Source: Phorcus lineatus (lineage: Eukaryota; Mollusca; Gastropoda; Trochida; Trochidae). Taken from it: a stretch of DNA of 64,000 nt. The position numbers and the translations under genes are program-made. Positions 1 through 28,929 of this stretch are shown one piece after another (within the stretch, counting starts at the first letter, position 1; each line of letters starts with the position of its first letter). The stretch covers positions 45,269,220-45,333,219 of the forward strand of contig OV121089.1 in the NCBI GenBank assembly GCA_921293015.1, given 5' to 3'. Below the pieces are notes generated by a model that was given only the letters and a program-made list of their open reading frames with translations, was not told the origin of the DNA and ran no database searches.

Positions 1-2439
1 TTTGAATTTTGTATAAGTATATACTCGTAGGTTGAGAAAATTTATTGAAGGGAAAGGTTTATGGAGGGAATATTTAATTAATTCTGTGAAAGTGCTAGAT
101 TGTTGTTTTCAGCGAGAAAAGTGTGAATGATGAAGGAATCACAGACAGACAGAACTTACACAATGGATAATGTTTGTGAAGAAATATCATAAATTTTTGT
201 GTGAGAGTGCTTTGGTTGTTTTCAGTAAAAACTCAAGTGTAGATAACATAGATATCACAAAGAGAGAAAAGTTACTCAATTGATGTTGTTTTTGAATAGA
301 ATATGCTTAATTCTGCGTGAGAAGCTTGAACGAGTGTTTCCAGTGAGAGACTAAAGTGTAAATGATTAGTATCACGGAATGCTTCAGTTTCTGAAACTTT
401 GTATAAAGTGAACATGCATGTGAGTGAGGTTGAGCTTGTTGTCAGGTATGTTGATAGTTCTTGTATTCATTTACACCTGTACCACAGGTGAATTCTCTCC
501 ATTAACGAGATCCTACATTACCAGACCAATATTACTCTCCAGCTGGTTAAGCAAAAACAAGCGATGTTTCTGAAATGTTTCAAATGTAATTCAAGCATTG
601 ATGGTTCATTCAGACGCATGTTCCCCTCTGCAGAAGAAATTAGGTCATGTGTATTTAGTTTCCAGAATTATTTTGTGTTTGTAGCATGTACTGTTGTGAC
701 AAGTTTCTCTCACACATGAAGAGGTTTACAGATTTTAGGGAAGATTTGATAGTTTTGAGGCTTGTAAGCTGAGACAGCAGTGCCAGTCAGGGAGAGTAGG
801 GTTTCCAACTGGTCGCTCCCACTAGTGTTGCTTCATTTGTGTACCTTGCAGCTAATTTGTGTACCTACCGGCTGATCTGTTAATGTATTGGTTTGTAAGG
901 TGAGCTGGAGAGACTAAATGCCGATTGGTGTCTTGTTGTCTCATCTGGTTGCTCACTTAGTGCCTGTCTGGTTGTAGTTATAGGGAACAGTTGTTAAAAG
1001 CTTGGATGGGGTAGGCTGCAGTGAAGTGACTTGGAGTTATAATTCAAAATTACGACAACATCTCGTATTGTGTAGAAGTAACTTGGTGACAACTGCCAGG
1101 ACGAGCTTGAACCAGTACATGTGTCTGGTACTGCTCAAAATTTGAATGTATCATTGCAGCCAAGCCTGCCTACAATTGTCTCAACCAGTTTTTGTTGCTC
1201 AGCCAAGGACAAAATCAAAGTAAAAAGTGGAATGCTATTACTATTATTCAATCTCACCTTCTCTATATAATGCTATGGTATATGCTTTGTGTTAGGTGAA
1301 ATGGATTGAAGTCATTGATTGCTTTTGAAATTATCACATTTTCTGTGAACCAGTTGCTAGGGTCGTCCAGAAAAATTCAAAATCCAGAGAAAAAGGCCAC
1401 TTTGATTGCTCAGTTAGTTGTTGTTCCCCATTTTCTACCTTTTCTTCTTCCCTTAATGTATTAAAGTCCTCTCATTTAGTTTGATCCTGGTGAATTTAAA
1501 ATGGCATTGATCTATGTCCTGTTTTATGTCCATCTTTATGAATATTTATAAATATGTAGTTATGGTAGCGAAGGAGGGGAAAAGACTTAGCTATTCTAGA
1601 CTGTAATGAGTCAAAAACTTTTAGAGATTCTCTTATCATGTTTGTGAAAAACAAGCTTATCCAATTTCTTCAGTCTTTTCCATTCTCATCACACGCCATC
1701 TTGGCATGTGTTGATGTGCAGATAATCACTGGTCAATCTGCTACTTGTGGGGTCAGTTCTCTCCTGCACTGACCAACTACCTGTCAGTGAGATTGATTGC
1801 TTCTGTCCTAAGCTGGTCAAGGAGTTGATCTGCTTAGACTAACACTCAGTACCTGAAAAATGTATTCTTATGAAATGGTCACTACATCAAATAGAGGAGG
1901 AATTGGATTTCAAATTCTTACACAATGATAATTTTATCAAATAGAGGAAAGGGGCCAAAGAGAAACAAGATTTCAAAATGTAGATAATTTTATATCGCAA
2001 ACTAGACTTGTATTTCAAGAGGTAATTTTTCAGGCTAGGGTGAATTTAAGTAAACACATCATGAAGAACAGTCTTTTGGTTAGACCTAGAAATGTTTTGC
2101 TCTGAACTCTTTCCTCAATATGAAATCAGTGTATATGGAAAAAGATTACTTAGAGGTATTTCGCTCATCTTTGCATGACAAGTAGTTTAATTATCTTGTG
2201 GTGGCACATGGTCCTGAACATACCTTAATGGTTCGCTATCAGTGAAGTTCAGCAACATCTGCCACAGACCACCACAATAAAGCTGGATGAGCTGAGTTTC
2301 AAGGGTAATTCCCCGCCCCAGAAACAGTCACAAGATGAAGAATTATGGTATCAAGAGACTTTATTCAAAACATGTCTCTGTTCATTCAGCAGGAAATGGG
2401 TACCTGGTTAAAGGGTTTATTGTCAGTGACCTTCTCTCC

Positions 2440-2950
2440 ATCTGGATTAATTTGTTTGGTATTTGCTGGGGAAGATGAAGAACGTTATGTTTCTTCATTT
2501 GAGTTTTACTGTATTATAGTTTTTCTTGGTCAAGCGGTTGCATTTGTAGTCCTTCACACTGGAACTGTTAGCCATTATTAACTAAATCACCACAGCTCTC
2601 CTTGAATCATTTCCCTCTTTGCTTCTTCATAGTAGTCCTGTGGTTCTTGAAGTAGCTGTTCAAAATATGGATGGAAAAACATCTTTACAAACATCTGTCA
2701 ATGTGCCTCGTTTCTTGGTCAATGAGTTTCAGTTGAACCAGAACACTGTGGAAACTGTTAGGTATCATTGACTCGATCATATGGATGGAAAATATCCCGA
2801 ACGTCAGTAATTTTGTCTCCTTTCTTGGTCAAGCAGTTTCTTTTAAACCAGAAAACCGTGGAAACTGTTGGGTATTATTGACCAATCACATGGCAGAAAA
2901 TATCTTGTCCATCTGTTAATGGGCCTTGCATGGTCAAGGCTGCTGAACGC
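2440..2950. repeat. Diverged tandem repeat, unit about 110 bp
   Basis: Three clear units carry the ordered words 'atatggatgga', 'tttcttggtcaa', 'aaccagaa', 'gtggaaactgtt' and 'ggtat.attgac' (about 2660-2770, 2771-2880, 2881-2950). A fourth, older unit lies at about 2440-2580 (tttcttggtcaagcggttgc ... ggaactgtta). It appears non-coding. Confidence 0.6.
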
Positions 2951-4377
2951 AATGCTATATGAGGCCATTCCGTTTACCTACATCACATCAAGAGCTGAGT
3001 CATTTACATTCTTGGAGTAGTTTGGGAAATTATTGACCGAGAGTAAAATTGACTTATAGTCTGTCTTGGTTAGAGCTCAATTGGTTAGATGGACATAATA
3101 CACAAAATAACAGGACAATCTCAGTTGGGATGCCTAAGAAGCGTCTTAGCCAACCTAAGAGGATCAGAGCGTTGTGCACGATTGATGAAAAGACAGTATC
3201 ATGAATGTTAAGGGGAAATATGCTGGGCAAGTCAGTCAGTGATCTATGTGGCTCTCAGACCTGATAATGCTGCTAGATTTGAACCTTGTGGTGGTGGGTT
3301 TTATAGATCAAATGTATCAACCTAACAATACTGGCTAAGGTTTAAATTTAGCACTAGTCCGGAAGCACATAACAAGTGACAAACATGCAGAGGTATGAGA
3401 TATGTATATTCTGTTTGTATGAAGGACTGCTTGATTCGAAGGTTATGTGGTAAAGTTTACTAGAATTGGTTTGCGTCAAAACAATAGCAACCCAAATAGA
3501 AGATTCTTTGATTATGTTAATTTACGGCTACTGGCAGCCTTTGAACAGCTAAGTTACAGTTTGCAATTGAATTGATTTTATTGGATGATTGATAAATGGC
3601 TTAATATGACTGATTGCAACTGTGCTGACAACATGTAATCTTGTGTCATGTGTTCCAAATGAAATGATTTGTTGCAATGAGGAAATCATGGAGCATAAGC
3701 AATAATTATGGAGCTCTCCCGTTATTAGCTGTTTGGAGTCCATCTTTGGCCAAACGATTGACATCTTATCACTCATGGAATATCCAACAAGTCATGCACT
3801 TCACAACCAGGAGGAGTTGGTTCCAACTTTATTAACCATTTAGTGATAGGGTATCTCAAACCAGCCTAAAAACAGCTTCATTGCCAAGAATTGTTCCACA
3901 TTGGGAAAAATAGAACCATTAAAGTCCATCATCTGTATTAACTCAGATCCTGTTACTGTATCTTGGTAGCTGTGACATCATTCACAGGAGATAGCAGATT
4001 TAGGAGGAAGGTGTCACCTTCAGATAGGACCCTTATTAGTGGTAAGGTCGAGATTCTTAGATACTGTAAGGTCATCATCAAGAGATAGGAGTAGAAATAT
4101 TTCCAATAAGTGTCATTTAGATAGGAACCTTGTTAATGTTGCAACGTTGGTTAGTGTTAGGTTTGACGTCATTATGGTGAGAAAGAAGGAATTATCAACC
4201 AATGAATATCACCTGCTCTTATCAGACCTTGAGCTACATCAGCGTGTAAGTGAAGCTGGACAACCACTTAGCCACTGGAATTGGGGATATGATTTTGAAA
4301 ACCAACAATAAGCAACAATATATTCTAATTGTTTAGAGTATCATATTTTTGTGAGGATAAACTAGAGACATAAATGA

Positions 4378-4575
4378 ATTCCTTCAGTCAGTTTGATATT
4401 TACCACTTCCTTCCTTGGTCTTCCCCCTGGCTGTGTCAGAATTATGAATGGAATACTTTGTACATTCAGAGTAAGGATAAACAAACGACTGAACGGAGGT
4501 CTCCACTCAGCTTGAGACCTGCCACTTCCTTCCTGGGTCATCTCTGGCGGTGTCAATTATTTGAACTTTTTTCAT
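4378..4575. repeat. Diverged two-copy repeat
   Basis: The segments around 4390-4450 and 4510-4565 share 'ccacttccttcct', a following 'ggtc' and then 'tgtca.aatt', about 123 bp apart. A similar weak pair ('agataggaaccttgttaatg' and 'agataggacccttattagtg') lies at about 3980-4140. These look like old local duplications with no coding content. Confidence 0.4.
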
Positions 4576-7250
4576 GTCCTCTTCTGGTTTGACCAGTGTC
4601 CAATCTAATGTATGTCTTTGTCGGTGTGCTATAAACCATGTGATTGCAAAAAAGGATCCACTGCCCTATCTCCTTCAAATTAAAGTATGTGATAGAAAGG
4701 AAAAAATTATCTTGATACATTGTGTGGTGTGCCTCATAGTTAAAGAAGGTCTAGGACTGAAATAGCAGAGCATCATTCTCCCTCAATGTCTGGTTTCAGC
4801 CTTGCTGCCTTGTACCTCAATTTGTGTTTTAGTGATGTGCTCTCATCAGTTACTTGTAGCATGTAGGAGATCTCTGATTACTCTATCAAGCCCAAGTTCA
4901 GTATACTAAAGAGCTGTCACAGAAATGGTGACAAAATGCGGTATTGCTAATATAGCCAGCAGTTGAGGCTGGCGGGAGTAACACTTTACCAGGAAAGTAG
5001 GTTTAGGGCTAAAAACTGATATTATGCTGTATCAGCAGTTTTTGTGCAAGACATACACAGAACATTTAGCAAGTTGACAGAGGAATGTCTCTCTTCTCTC
5101 ACAGTTTAGAAACACTGGGTGCCTCGTGGTGTATACTTTATTCATAGATGTCTATCATTGTCTTTGCTTTGAAGACATGAGGTTCTCTGAAATAATGGTT
5201 GAGGGTAAAGCAGTAGTGCTCTTAGTGCAAAGTTGTAGAAGAGCAGTGAAGCACATTGTGCTGACACTTCAGAATCGTAAAGCTAGATGCCTGCAAGGGT
5301 CTGTTTTTCTCAATGTGATAGTCTAAAATTTTGTGTGAATTCTTTTGCATACTGTACCTTCATGCATGTAGACGGGGTTTGCTCAATTAGGTTCTAGACT
5401 TTATACAGGCCTCCAATAAACTATACATACAATGATTCTTAGAGTAGGACTAAGACAGGGTCTTCCATCTGATTTAATGTAATTCTGTTTCTGGTACAGA
5501 TAAATCAATCATTATGTGCTAAAAATAAATGTTTTTTCTGAATCAGTACAGGTTAAGTACAAAAGTTGGAAATCAGCATGGTTGTTGCTTAGTTTGTCGT
5601 AATCTGTTTTTACTCGTGTGCTCCACCACTCAATGCCATGTCAGGTCATCCAGCCAAACCTCGGCTGAAATCTTTGATTAGGCAAGTGTTGAGGTAGCAG
5701 TAAGATTAGAGAAGAAACTTATCAAATGCTTGCAGCATAATTAACTCACTATGTGAGCTGTACCGTAGTTTCTCTTGTTCATCGCTTCAGGTCAAGGCCT
5801 AACTCGGTAGTCTTGTTAAGTCTTCCAAAATCTTAATGCTGTCATAATGAACATACCTTGAGGCAATGGTCATATTTGAGAAAAGCAGGTAACACTATAA
5901 TTTGTTAATGTGTTTGAGTTAAAGATTTAAACATTTGCTGCTCTCTATCCCATTTGAAGCTGTTTAGAAATGCCCAGTGTAAACAAACAAGTTGAAGGCA
6001 ACCCACCCAACTCTACTTCATTACCTTAATATACCAATAGGCTGTGTGATAATCAATAGCTTGGAGGCTTTCCTTTGGAACCAGTTTTGGTGTGATGGGT
6101 AAGTCTTAAGTTGAATCTCTAGTTTGACATAGCTATTGTCACATCTATGATAATTTGCAGATATTTAAGAATCATTGAATTTAAATAGTGACTTCATTCC
6201 CAAATAAGCCGTCCTTTATTTTAGAGATTGTTAGGACATCCTATTGTGGCTTCTGTATCTAGCGTTCTTTGAATTCATGTTGGTATTAACAAGGATTTTT
6301 TTCAAACTTTATTTGTGCCAAGATGTTCATGATGATCAGACATGGTGCAGCAACAACCTTCATGAAACAAGAGAGAGAAGATCTGGACCTTATTATATAT
6401 AGAGATCTCTATTTGCTTTTGATGTGTAACGTATCATTGTCACAGTGATGTTTCTAAAAAGTTATCTGGTTCTGAGCCTGTTTAATGTTGTAGTTGTGTG
6501 TTTCATCGAGTCTGTTGAAGCTTTTTCCCTGTTGGATCTATAAGCCAGGTTGTAAGATCAGTAGTGTTGCAGAATGTTGTGTCTTTTCTTTGAAATGCTC
6601 GTTCATTTGTTTTTATTGTTATTGAAATATTCATAAAAGGGACACTTCTAATATGACAGTTCAAAGGGGAAAACCTATGTCATGATTACATATCAATATT
6701 TTACTTCAGTTGTTATTCAAGTGTTAAGGTATGAAAATACCTTTATGAATAACTTGTTTTATGAAACGTCACAATGTGTTAGAATTTCCCAACTCATTTC
6801 ATCAGCTTTTGCAGAGATCATGATCATTAAATAAATGCAGATGTGAAAGAATAATGCAGTTTAGCCTCATTCCTCCTAATTGCTTATATGATTCCTAAAT
6901 AACCTACTCGCATATTCTTGCAAGTAGTCTACATTTCATCGTTCGGTGAAGTGAAGTGAATACAATAGTTTGATTAAACTTTTACCTGCCACAAACAGTA
7001 TAGTTTCTAACTGGATGGGCTTAAAGGGGTTAAAAACGCTATTTAGATTAACTTTAAGATGATTTATACAGAAGTGGATGAATTCTTCCCTTTTTTAGAT
7101 TGGTGAACCGCCTCTTGTAAAAAACCTATACAACTGTTCCAATTAATGTAGCTACGATTCAGCTATGTTGTGACCAGTTGATTGACTTGACTTTCCATGA
7201 CCCATTTTGTTGTTTCGTTTCAAGTAAAGTAAATGTCTCTCCACTCACAG

Positions 7251-22111
<14,861 letters not shown>

Positions 22112-22119
<8 letters not shown>

Positions 22120-23496
22120 CACTGTCACTCACTAACACTAACCTATCAAGTTCCCTCTTATTCGGGCAAAATGATGAGTATCTGGGCTAACAGGTGCCTT
22201 CTAAGGATTGGGGAAAACAAATTCACCGTTTGGTGCATTTACCCTGGAATGTTCATACAGGTTTTGCAGTCCCTTATTTATTCTAACACTGTTAATCCCG
22301 AAAAATATCACCCAACAACACATAACAATCAGATGTACAATTGTTTGCCATGTGCTCACATTTATCTTTTTTTCATCAAAAGGAACATATAATTGATGAT
22401 CTTTTATTGATTCATTAATAGAAATAAGAATTCCTCTTTTGAATGAAAAAAAATTTAAATTCTTTTCGGGAAAATCAGACATTATTATCTGCAATTTGCT
22501 TTTAACATTTACATATCTATATATATTTGTAAGGTATATAGAATTTGTTGCTTTATGTTTCAATGTGAAACTAATGTAATGAATTTATTTCTGGATTAAA
22601 GGGTTCAATAGTTATTGATTACTTTAAAGACAATGAGTCATCAATCAATTAAAACATAAAATATTTTTTAGCAAAGATAACTTATTTCTGTGCTTATTAT
22701 GCCACGTACACCAGTAACCTCCCCTTGAAATGGCAATACCCATGTACAACTGTACCCTTACAATTATTGACATCTATTATGCTTGTTCAGGATAAAACCA
22801 ACCATCAACACAGTAATACAAGTAAATTACCAATCACTAAATAAATTTCTGTAATTCAAGTGTTTTAAAGTTTGAACATTTTGTCTTTTATTTATTTTAT
22901 GCTTGACACTGATACCAAAGCTGTGTCAAAATATCTCAATCTCAATATAATGAAATTGTCATCCATAGAAATTTCTCGAAATTTGAAATGCAACTAAGAG
23001 ATGAAATCCAACTTTTAACCCTGGATTTATTACCAATTTCATAGCAATATTGGAAATAATCACTTCTAAAACAGTAATTTTGTATAATGTTGTGTTTGTG
23101 GCGTGTGTGTAGCTTTAAATGTTTGTAAGACTTGTATAAGTGTTAATTTATTTGATATTTATCTTATATTTACTGTTATTCATTTCACTGAAAATTTATT
23201 ATAGCATCAATATTGCAGCTGCATTGAACAAAATATTTCAATGGAAAGAGGAAATTAATCAATTGATAAGATTAATGTTAAAGTAAAATAAAACAAAATG
23301 ATGGGGTATTTCCAAATATTAATTGAACCTCATATTCAACTGTCAGCAAACTGTTCATCTGATAAACCTCTTAATCTGTAAGAAGAAATTAGTAATTTGT
23401 ATTGTCAAATTTGTTTTGCAAATCTGCAACAGTTCAATGAAGACATTCTGAAATCTTTCTCTGACCTTGACCTTCGTTCTTTCAGGTGAGGCATAG
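22112..23496 (+). other. MYO18A: Possible alternative 3' splice and terminal exon of myosin XVIII (copy A)
   Basis: A GTATGT donor overlaps the last two codons of the exon (TCC A|GTATGTAG, donor at 22112). A strong acceptor (ttcgttctttcag, AG at 23484-23485) lies downstream. Splicing them gives ...DSSEA and a stop at 23494-23496, instead of ...DSSM and a stop at 22117-22119. Both sites are intact in copy B (donor 56450, exon from 58236). The AT-rich intervening sequence looks intronic. The protein outcome is nearly the same either way, but the 3'UTR would differ. Confidence 0.5.
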
Positions 23497-23934
23497 CAGC
23501 AGTTGGGGCAAATCCTTCAGGACTAGATGGAGGACAACTCTGGTACCAGGACTCTCTGGGCCAGGGACAGCAATCTTGTACTAGTTTAAGAAGGATGAAC
23601 TCCATAATTATTCTAGGACTTTAAGTCCAGGGACAGCTAGCTGGGCCAGTGCAAAACCTGCCAGGGGACATCTGTCCACATCTCTACATCTTCATGAAAA
23701 CCATCATCTTAATGATGAACGCTTCAGTCTACTGTGCTTGTCTTGTGATGTACGCCGTCTTAAAAACCTTCCTTGACAAGGAGCTGTGGAGACTGTTTTC
23801 TCAGGAAGATGATTATGAAGCTACTCGATCATGTTCTTGATTATTCACACTAGAAGCCATTATTGAAGGAGGTGCTTGTGATTGTGCACTTCTCTTCTCT
23901 GTAAAAACGTCTTCTTAATAAGCCACGAATGACA

Positions 23935-23940
23935 AATAAA
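23935..23940 (+). terminator. Poly(A) signal AATAAA downstream of myosin XVIII (copy A)
   Basis: AATAAA about 440 bp after the alternative stop. It is the first canonical signal after the possible terminal exon, and the same site occurs in copy B at 58685. The stretch 23497-23934 has no convincing coding frame and would be 3'UTR. Confidence 0.45.
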
Positions 23941-26900
23941 TCATGGGTGTCATTTATTCATAAATGATTATGTCTGAGTGAAAGATGTTCAGTAGGTCTA
24001 TATATCGGTGGTCTTGGTTACAGCAAAAGAGTTATCTAGACAGGACTGACCTTACAAACCTAACTGGAGGATATATTCAAGCTGTGTGGTTTGACGAATC
24101 AGAAATGGAATACACAAGTCCCGTCTTGCAATTCTGGAGCTTGATTGGAAGACCAACAGATGGTGTTTAGTGCTGCATTAGTGCAAGTGCTTTGTAAAGG
24201 ACCTTGAGGAATATGATTCACGAATATTTTCCCTTTTGAGTCAGGACAACTCAGTCTGTCATGTTGAGTGTTCTGTGAGAAATGTAACTATAGTTATCTG
24301 TGTGATCTGATGATTGACTATTATATATATATAATAGTGGAACTTGGAGAAAACACACAAAGAAGGACATTTCTTTTAGAAGTCATCATGTTTTTGTTAA
24401 ATTCTGACAACTTTGTTATGAGGAGTATCAATAACGTCATAAGGTGTGTGGAATCATACAGAAAAAATTTAAATATGTACACACACACACACACATGATT
24501 TTGCCAGGGGATTATATATATGTGCTTCAGTGATAAAATTTTCTTTGAAAGAGACCCATCAAGGAGAGGTTAAAATACATCAGGCTCCATTTGTTATCAC
24601 TAGCTCAATGTTATGTCAACATCACTTTAAGTTCTTTTTACATTTGTGAAAGACAAAACTCTTTTCTAAATTTTGTCTATGCCAATTTAAGTGAAATAGA
24701 AAAATCTATCTAAAGTGTTATTTGAGTAATCTATATTTATGTTTTTTCTATTTGTGTACTTTGGTTCTGTTAAGGAATGAGGAAATATTTTTTATTCTAT
24801 AGATGCTATGACTTTAATATAAGCATCTGCAAGCACTCGCCATACTGTATAAAGCTAAAAGGGTATAAAAGAAATTATTTTTGAATTGGTGTGCCAATTT
24901 TCATATCAGTGTAATTTAAATTGCTCAACCGGTATGTATATCCAGTAATAATTAATGCAATAAAGGGATTGAAAAATATTAAACCCTATTGATATAGCTT
25001 ATACTCAGAATTTTACAAATAGACATTTGGTTATTTCAAAATAACATTTTATGTTATTCAAACCTACAAGCATTCATAAATTGTTTCTTCTTTCTTTTTC
25101 ATGTAATATGTTAAACCCCCAGCCTACTGCTCAGTTATATATACGCACAGCTGGTGAGCAACCTCTGGTGTGTACAGCAGGCAGACAGTTAAGAGACTTC
25201 AGTATTATACCAAATTGATAAATTATGTTATCTACTTTTATCATTTGTTTGCTTATATACTGAAAAAGATTATAGGAATTATAAACAATTACATTAACAC
25301 AAACAATTATGTATACATATACAATGAATTTGATTGATTGATGTAATTGTCACGTATCTGTAACCAATACGATTCAGCAGAATTATTTATGTATTTTGAG
25401 ATAATTTATATCATATTCAATGTCATTATAGCTCTGAAATGCTTATAGCAAATACTGAAGAAATTATAAAACCACCTGTTGAAGCTCAATTATATCTGTC
25501 CATATATTCAGTATTATTTCAAAGTCATGATCATAAGCAGATATATCATGGCTATCAGATATCAACAAAGGTAGACAACTGTTCATTCCTCTTTCATGTT
25601 CATATGAATCGATACCACCAAGGAAAGATAACTCCTGATGTTGATCAGTAGAACGAAGACAATTCTTTATTTCTCAAAGTCAAAGAGTAGTGTTTTCCTC
25701 AAGTTGAATAGTCAATGGGAGACAACTCATATCTTACACATTTAAGGGTAGATAACTCTGTTTTCCCTAATTGTAGACACATTCCAACCTATTGACACTG
25801 ACATATCTTTTATTGTTTACTGGGCTTGTGTGGTCATGTTGTTCTGCCTGTTTCACTGTATGCAATATTTACATTTAAACATTTTAAATTGTCAACTCTT
25901 AAATACTCCCCAAATGGTTCTGTATTTAATGTAATTCTGAAACAAGTTTTTAAATGGTGCTTTCATATTTCTGCACTTAAAATGTGAAGTAAGTGCAGTT
26001 GACAAATATAATTTGGCTAGATCGCATATATTGAACATGGCTTATTGAATGCCAACTGTTAACTGCAACATAGAAACAAAACTGAAATAGAAACACTGAA
26101 CTGAGATAACATAACACTGTTCTTGGTTGCCTGACACCCAGTCCTGTAACTGTTTGAACCTGCATGAGATAGTATGAAGTGACTCTAGAAATGAGCTACT
26201 CTTTCATATTAATAAGGCCTTGCTTCCATTTATTAATGTACATCTTGTGATTTCTTCAGCTGCTTGAGCCAAACTGGATGCATTTGTTTAAAATTTTACA
26301 CCTGTTTGAAAAAGTTGTTGACCTTTTTTTTAATTTGCACAGCATATCATAGTTATTGTTGATGCTGGAAATTGTTGCTAAATTGTTGTTGACATCCTGT
26401 CTAATGCTTAAGAAAGAACAGCAAGTTATTTCATATCCTCTTTATTCTAGACGAGAGATTAGAAAGAAGTATTCTAACAGAAGGCAAAGGTGATTAATAG
26501 TGCCACATGTCATAAATTGTCATTTTCAAAAGGTTTTAGGTGTATTGAAGAAAACTGAACTTGCTGTCCATTTTTGGCATTACAAAGGAGCTTATTTCTG
26601 CTGGAAAATCATATGCTATATAAATCAAAATGGAGGCTTCTTCAATAGCTAGGCCAATGGTAATTTTTTGTCTGTAATAGCTGTAGTTAATATCTGCTAT
26701 TAAAGCAATTTTCTGAATATCAAACTGCTAAGAATCTTTCAGTCATGTGGAATTAGTTCATAAATATAACTGAAATATCATTTTTATCATCATCTCACCA
26801 TGTATAGAAGTCATGCAAGAACTAACTCCAGAACTCGTCTAGTGTCTGTGTATACATTACTATTATGTACATACGACAAACACATGACAGATTCTAATCA

Positions 26901-27159
26901 TAATATAAGAAATAAAAATCTTATAATCATTTCTGATGTTTGTGTGATTTGTTTGTAAAAGGTTATCTTTACAAGTTACTGTAGTGGTGACATTTTAAGG
27001 ACTTCAAAGATATTTGTGATAAATCATCCAGGGCTTTATGTCTTGATCCTCTACAATGTCACTCCTGGAATGTCTTGGAGAGGAAACTTATCTGCTCTTG
27101 AATCTTGGAAACATTGAAAGGCTTAATACAAAAAGAATGTGACCTGAATGTGACCAGAG
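23941..27159. other. Non-coding AT-rich sequence downstream of myosin XVIII (copy A)
   Basis: I see no supported exon. A short CA microsatellite lies at 24479-24495, with (AT)n runs at 24323-24336. Further AATAAA/ATTAAA-like words occur but cannot be ranked. The whole stretch recurs in copy B at high identity with scattered indels. Confidence 0.5.
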
Positions 27160-27841
27160 CAGTGTTGCATCCAGGCCGCGCGATTGCGGGAAATGCGCTA
27201 CTTCATAATTATATCACTCGCGCAATTTTACTATTTTTGTGGGGGAGTAATCGCGCAAAATAACATTTCATCTCGCAATCGAGACAAACTAATGCGCAAC
27301 CTACCTGGATTATTTAATTTCCAACTTTTTGATCAATAAAATAATATCAAATTACTTGATCACGTAAGCAATATCGTAAAGGTCGCTTCCCATTTACCAG
27401 TGCAATCGGCAAATCTCGTTAAATTTCGGCTTGGTCAATGAGACGTATTGTTTCCGAGATAAATGATAACATTGTTAGCTTTTCCGAATGTATGACATGC
27501 GTAATGGATGTTTCTTCCACCAGTACCGAGTTATGGCCAGCGCTGAATTTCGTCTGCTATTTCGCTAAAAGTCAAATCAGTGAGTGGAAAATGCCTAAAA
27601 CAAAAAGAATTACCGAATGTTTTCGTAATCCTACGCTTGTTAGTCCTGAAACATCTACCTATAGTCAAGATAATCACGTAAGTGAGACCGACCACAATGC
27701 TGACAATTCCGATGTCTCGATTTTAGTTTCTTCAGGAAAGAAAATCAAATGTGTTATATCACTTTATTAGCACAATTACCCACTTTTGTGAAAGTAAGGG
27801 GGGACGTCCCCCTTTTTTGTCAAAACCTGGATGCAACACTG
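27160..27841. mobile_element. Short TIR DNA transposon remnant, possibly hAT-like (copy A)
   Basis: Perfect 16-bp terminal inverted repeats (CAGTGTTGCATCCAGG, at 27160-27175 and inverted at 27826-27841) bound a 682-bp element rich in CG (gcgcg, tcgcgcaa) unlike its surroundings. Inside, 27438-27770 (+) stays open for 110 codons and includes MPKTKRITECFRNPT, which resembles the start of some hAT transposases. No catalytic domain is present, so it is a non-autonomous derivative. A perfect 14-bp palindrome (gggggacgtccccc) lies near the right end. I could not define a clean target duplication. The family name is a guess. Confidence 0.7.
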
Positions 27842-27916
27842 CAGAGCAAAGCCTGAGATATTCAAGACATGTACTGGACTGTAAAAAGCAAACTGGATAT
27901 ATATTCTTCAATAAGT

Positions 27917-28110
27917 CCATGTGCCTTGTCCTGACCTTTCCCCTATAGAGCATGTCTGGGACACGATCTGGAGACGTGTTCGTAGATGTCAACCAACAAC
28001 ACCGAAAGAATTGGCCGTTTGGCTGTAACAGGAGTAAGACAGATTGATACGAAAAATGCTGAATGTCTGAGGATTGGTGGAGCAGTTACTCATTATTAAT
28101 ACAATTTTTT
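27917..28110 (+). pseudogene. Tc1/mariner transposase C-terminal remnant (copy A)
   Basis: One frame reads PDLSPIEHVWDTIWRRVRR followed by a TPKEL segment and then stops. The [12 protein letters not shown] block that contains the last catalytic acidic residue of Tc1 DDE transposases is clear. At least three stop codons interrupt the following helices, and no N-terminal DNA-binding part lies upstream. It is a dead fragment. Confidence 0.75.
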
Positions 28111-28929
28111 CCCCCACTATTTTCACCTTTGATGGTGTATCTCTTTGGGAGTGAAATGAGGTCGTCAGATAAGTCACCTAATGAACTGTTTATGTTCATG
28201 TATAGGCAATTGGCCTTTTTTAACATACGCTAGTTACCTCTAAGAAAACCAACAGTGCATATCCGCAGTTTTGTATTGTTTCTGAATATCCCCCCCTTTT
28301 TTAAGAGTATAGTTGGCTGTAGGGCTGGATATTGAACAAAATTCATATTTTGATATATAGAGAACTCCCACAAGTGTAAACTGATACCAAATATATCAAA
28401 TGGCTTGCTGAGGATATTTTTACTTTTTCCAAGAGTGTTGATATGTTCTGTATCAGAAGACACGAGGATGAGATTTTATTTATCATCAAAAATAATTTTA
28501 AATTACATTTCCATGCAAAATTTCCATCTATGATCATTGCCCTGAGGGTCCAATGCGTCGTTATAGCATTGTGATGTCCTCATTTTAAAAGAAACCCGTT
28601 AATCTTGCACAACTTATTGCAAAGATAAGAAACCCATGCTTTTGGAGGTTTGGATGCCGACCTTTTAGCTATGAGTTGAAGAGGACTGCAAGATGCCTTG
28701 TAAGCCACTGAGGAATTAAGCATAATAAGATTGGCTCACTTTAGAAACGCCAAGTAAGGTGTCATGGTAAAAATCAACCACTTCTCATATCACACTGATT
28801 CATTTAAGCACAAGAAGCCCTATCAATCATTAACACCAGCATGTAATCTAGGATAATTCAGTGATAAATTTTATCAAAAATATAGTTAAATTAAATGCAA
28901 ATCACATGAGCAGTGATTGTTTACCTTAA

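Larger units (their letters stand above)
1..7250. other. Exon-free AT-rich stretch, probably an intron of the myosin XVIII gene
   Basis: I find no exon that I can support here on either strand. Short open frames are present but none shows a recognisable domain or conserved pattern. The first supported exon (7251) starts in phase 0 in the middle of the myosin neck, so the motor-domain exons must lie upstream of the window and this stretch is most simply a long intron. It contains old, diverged internal repeats, described separately. Confidence 0.6.
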
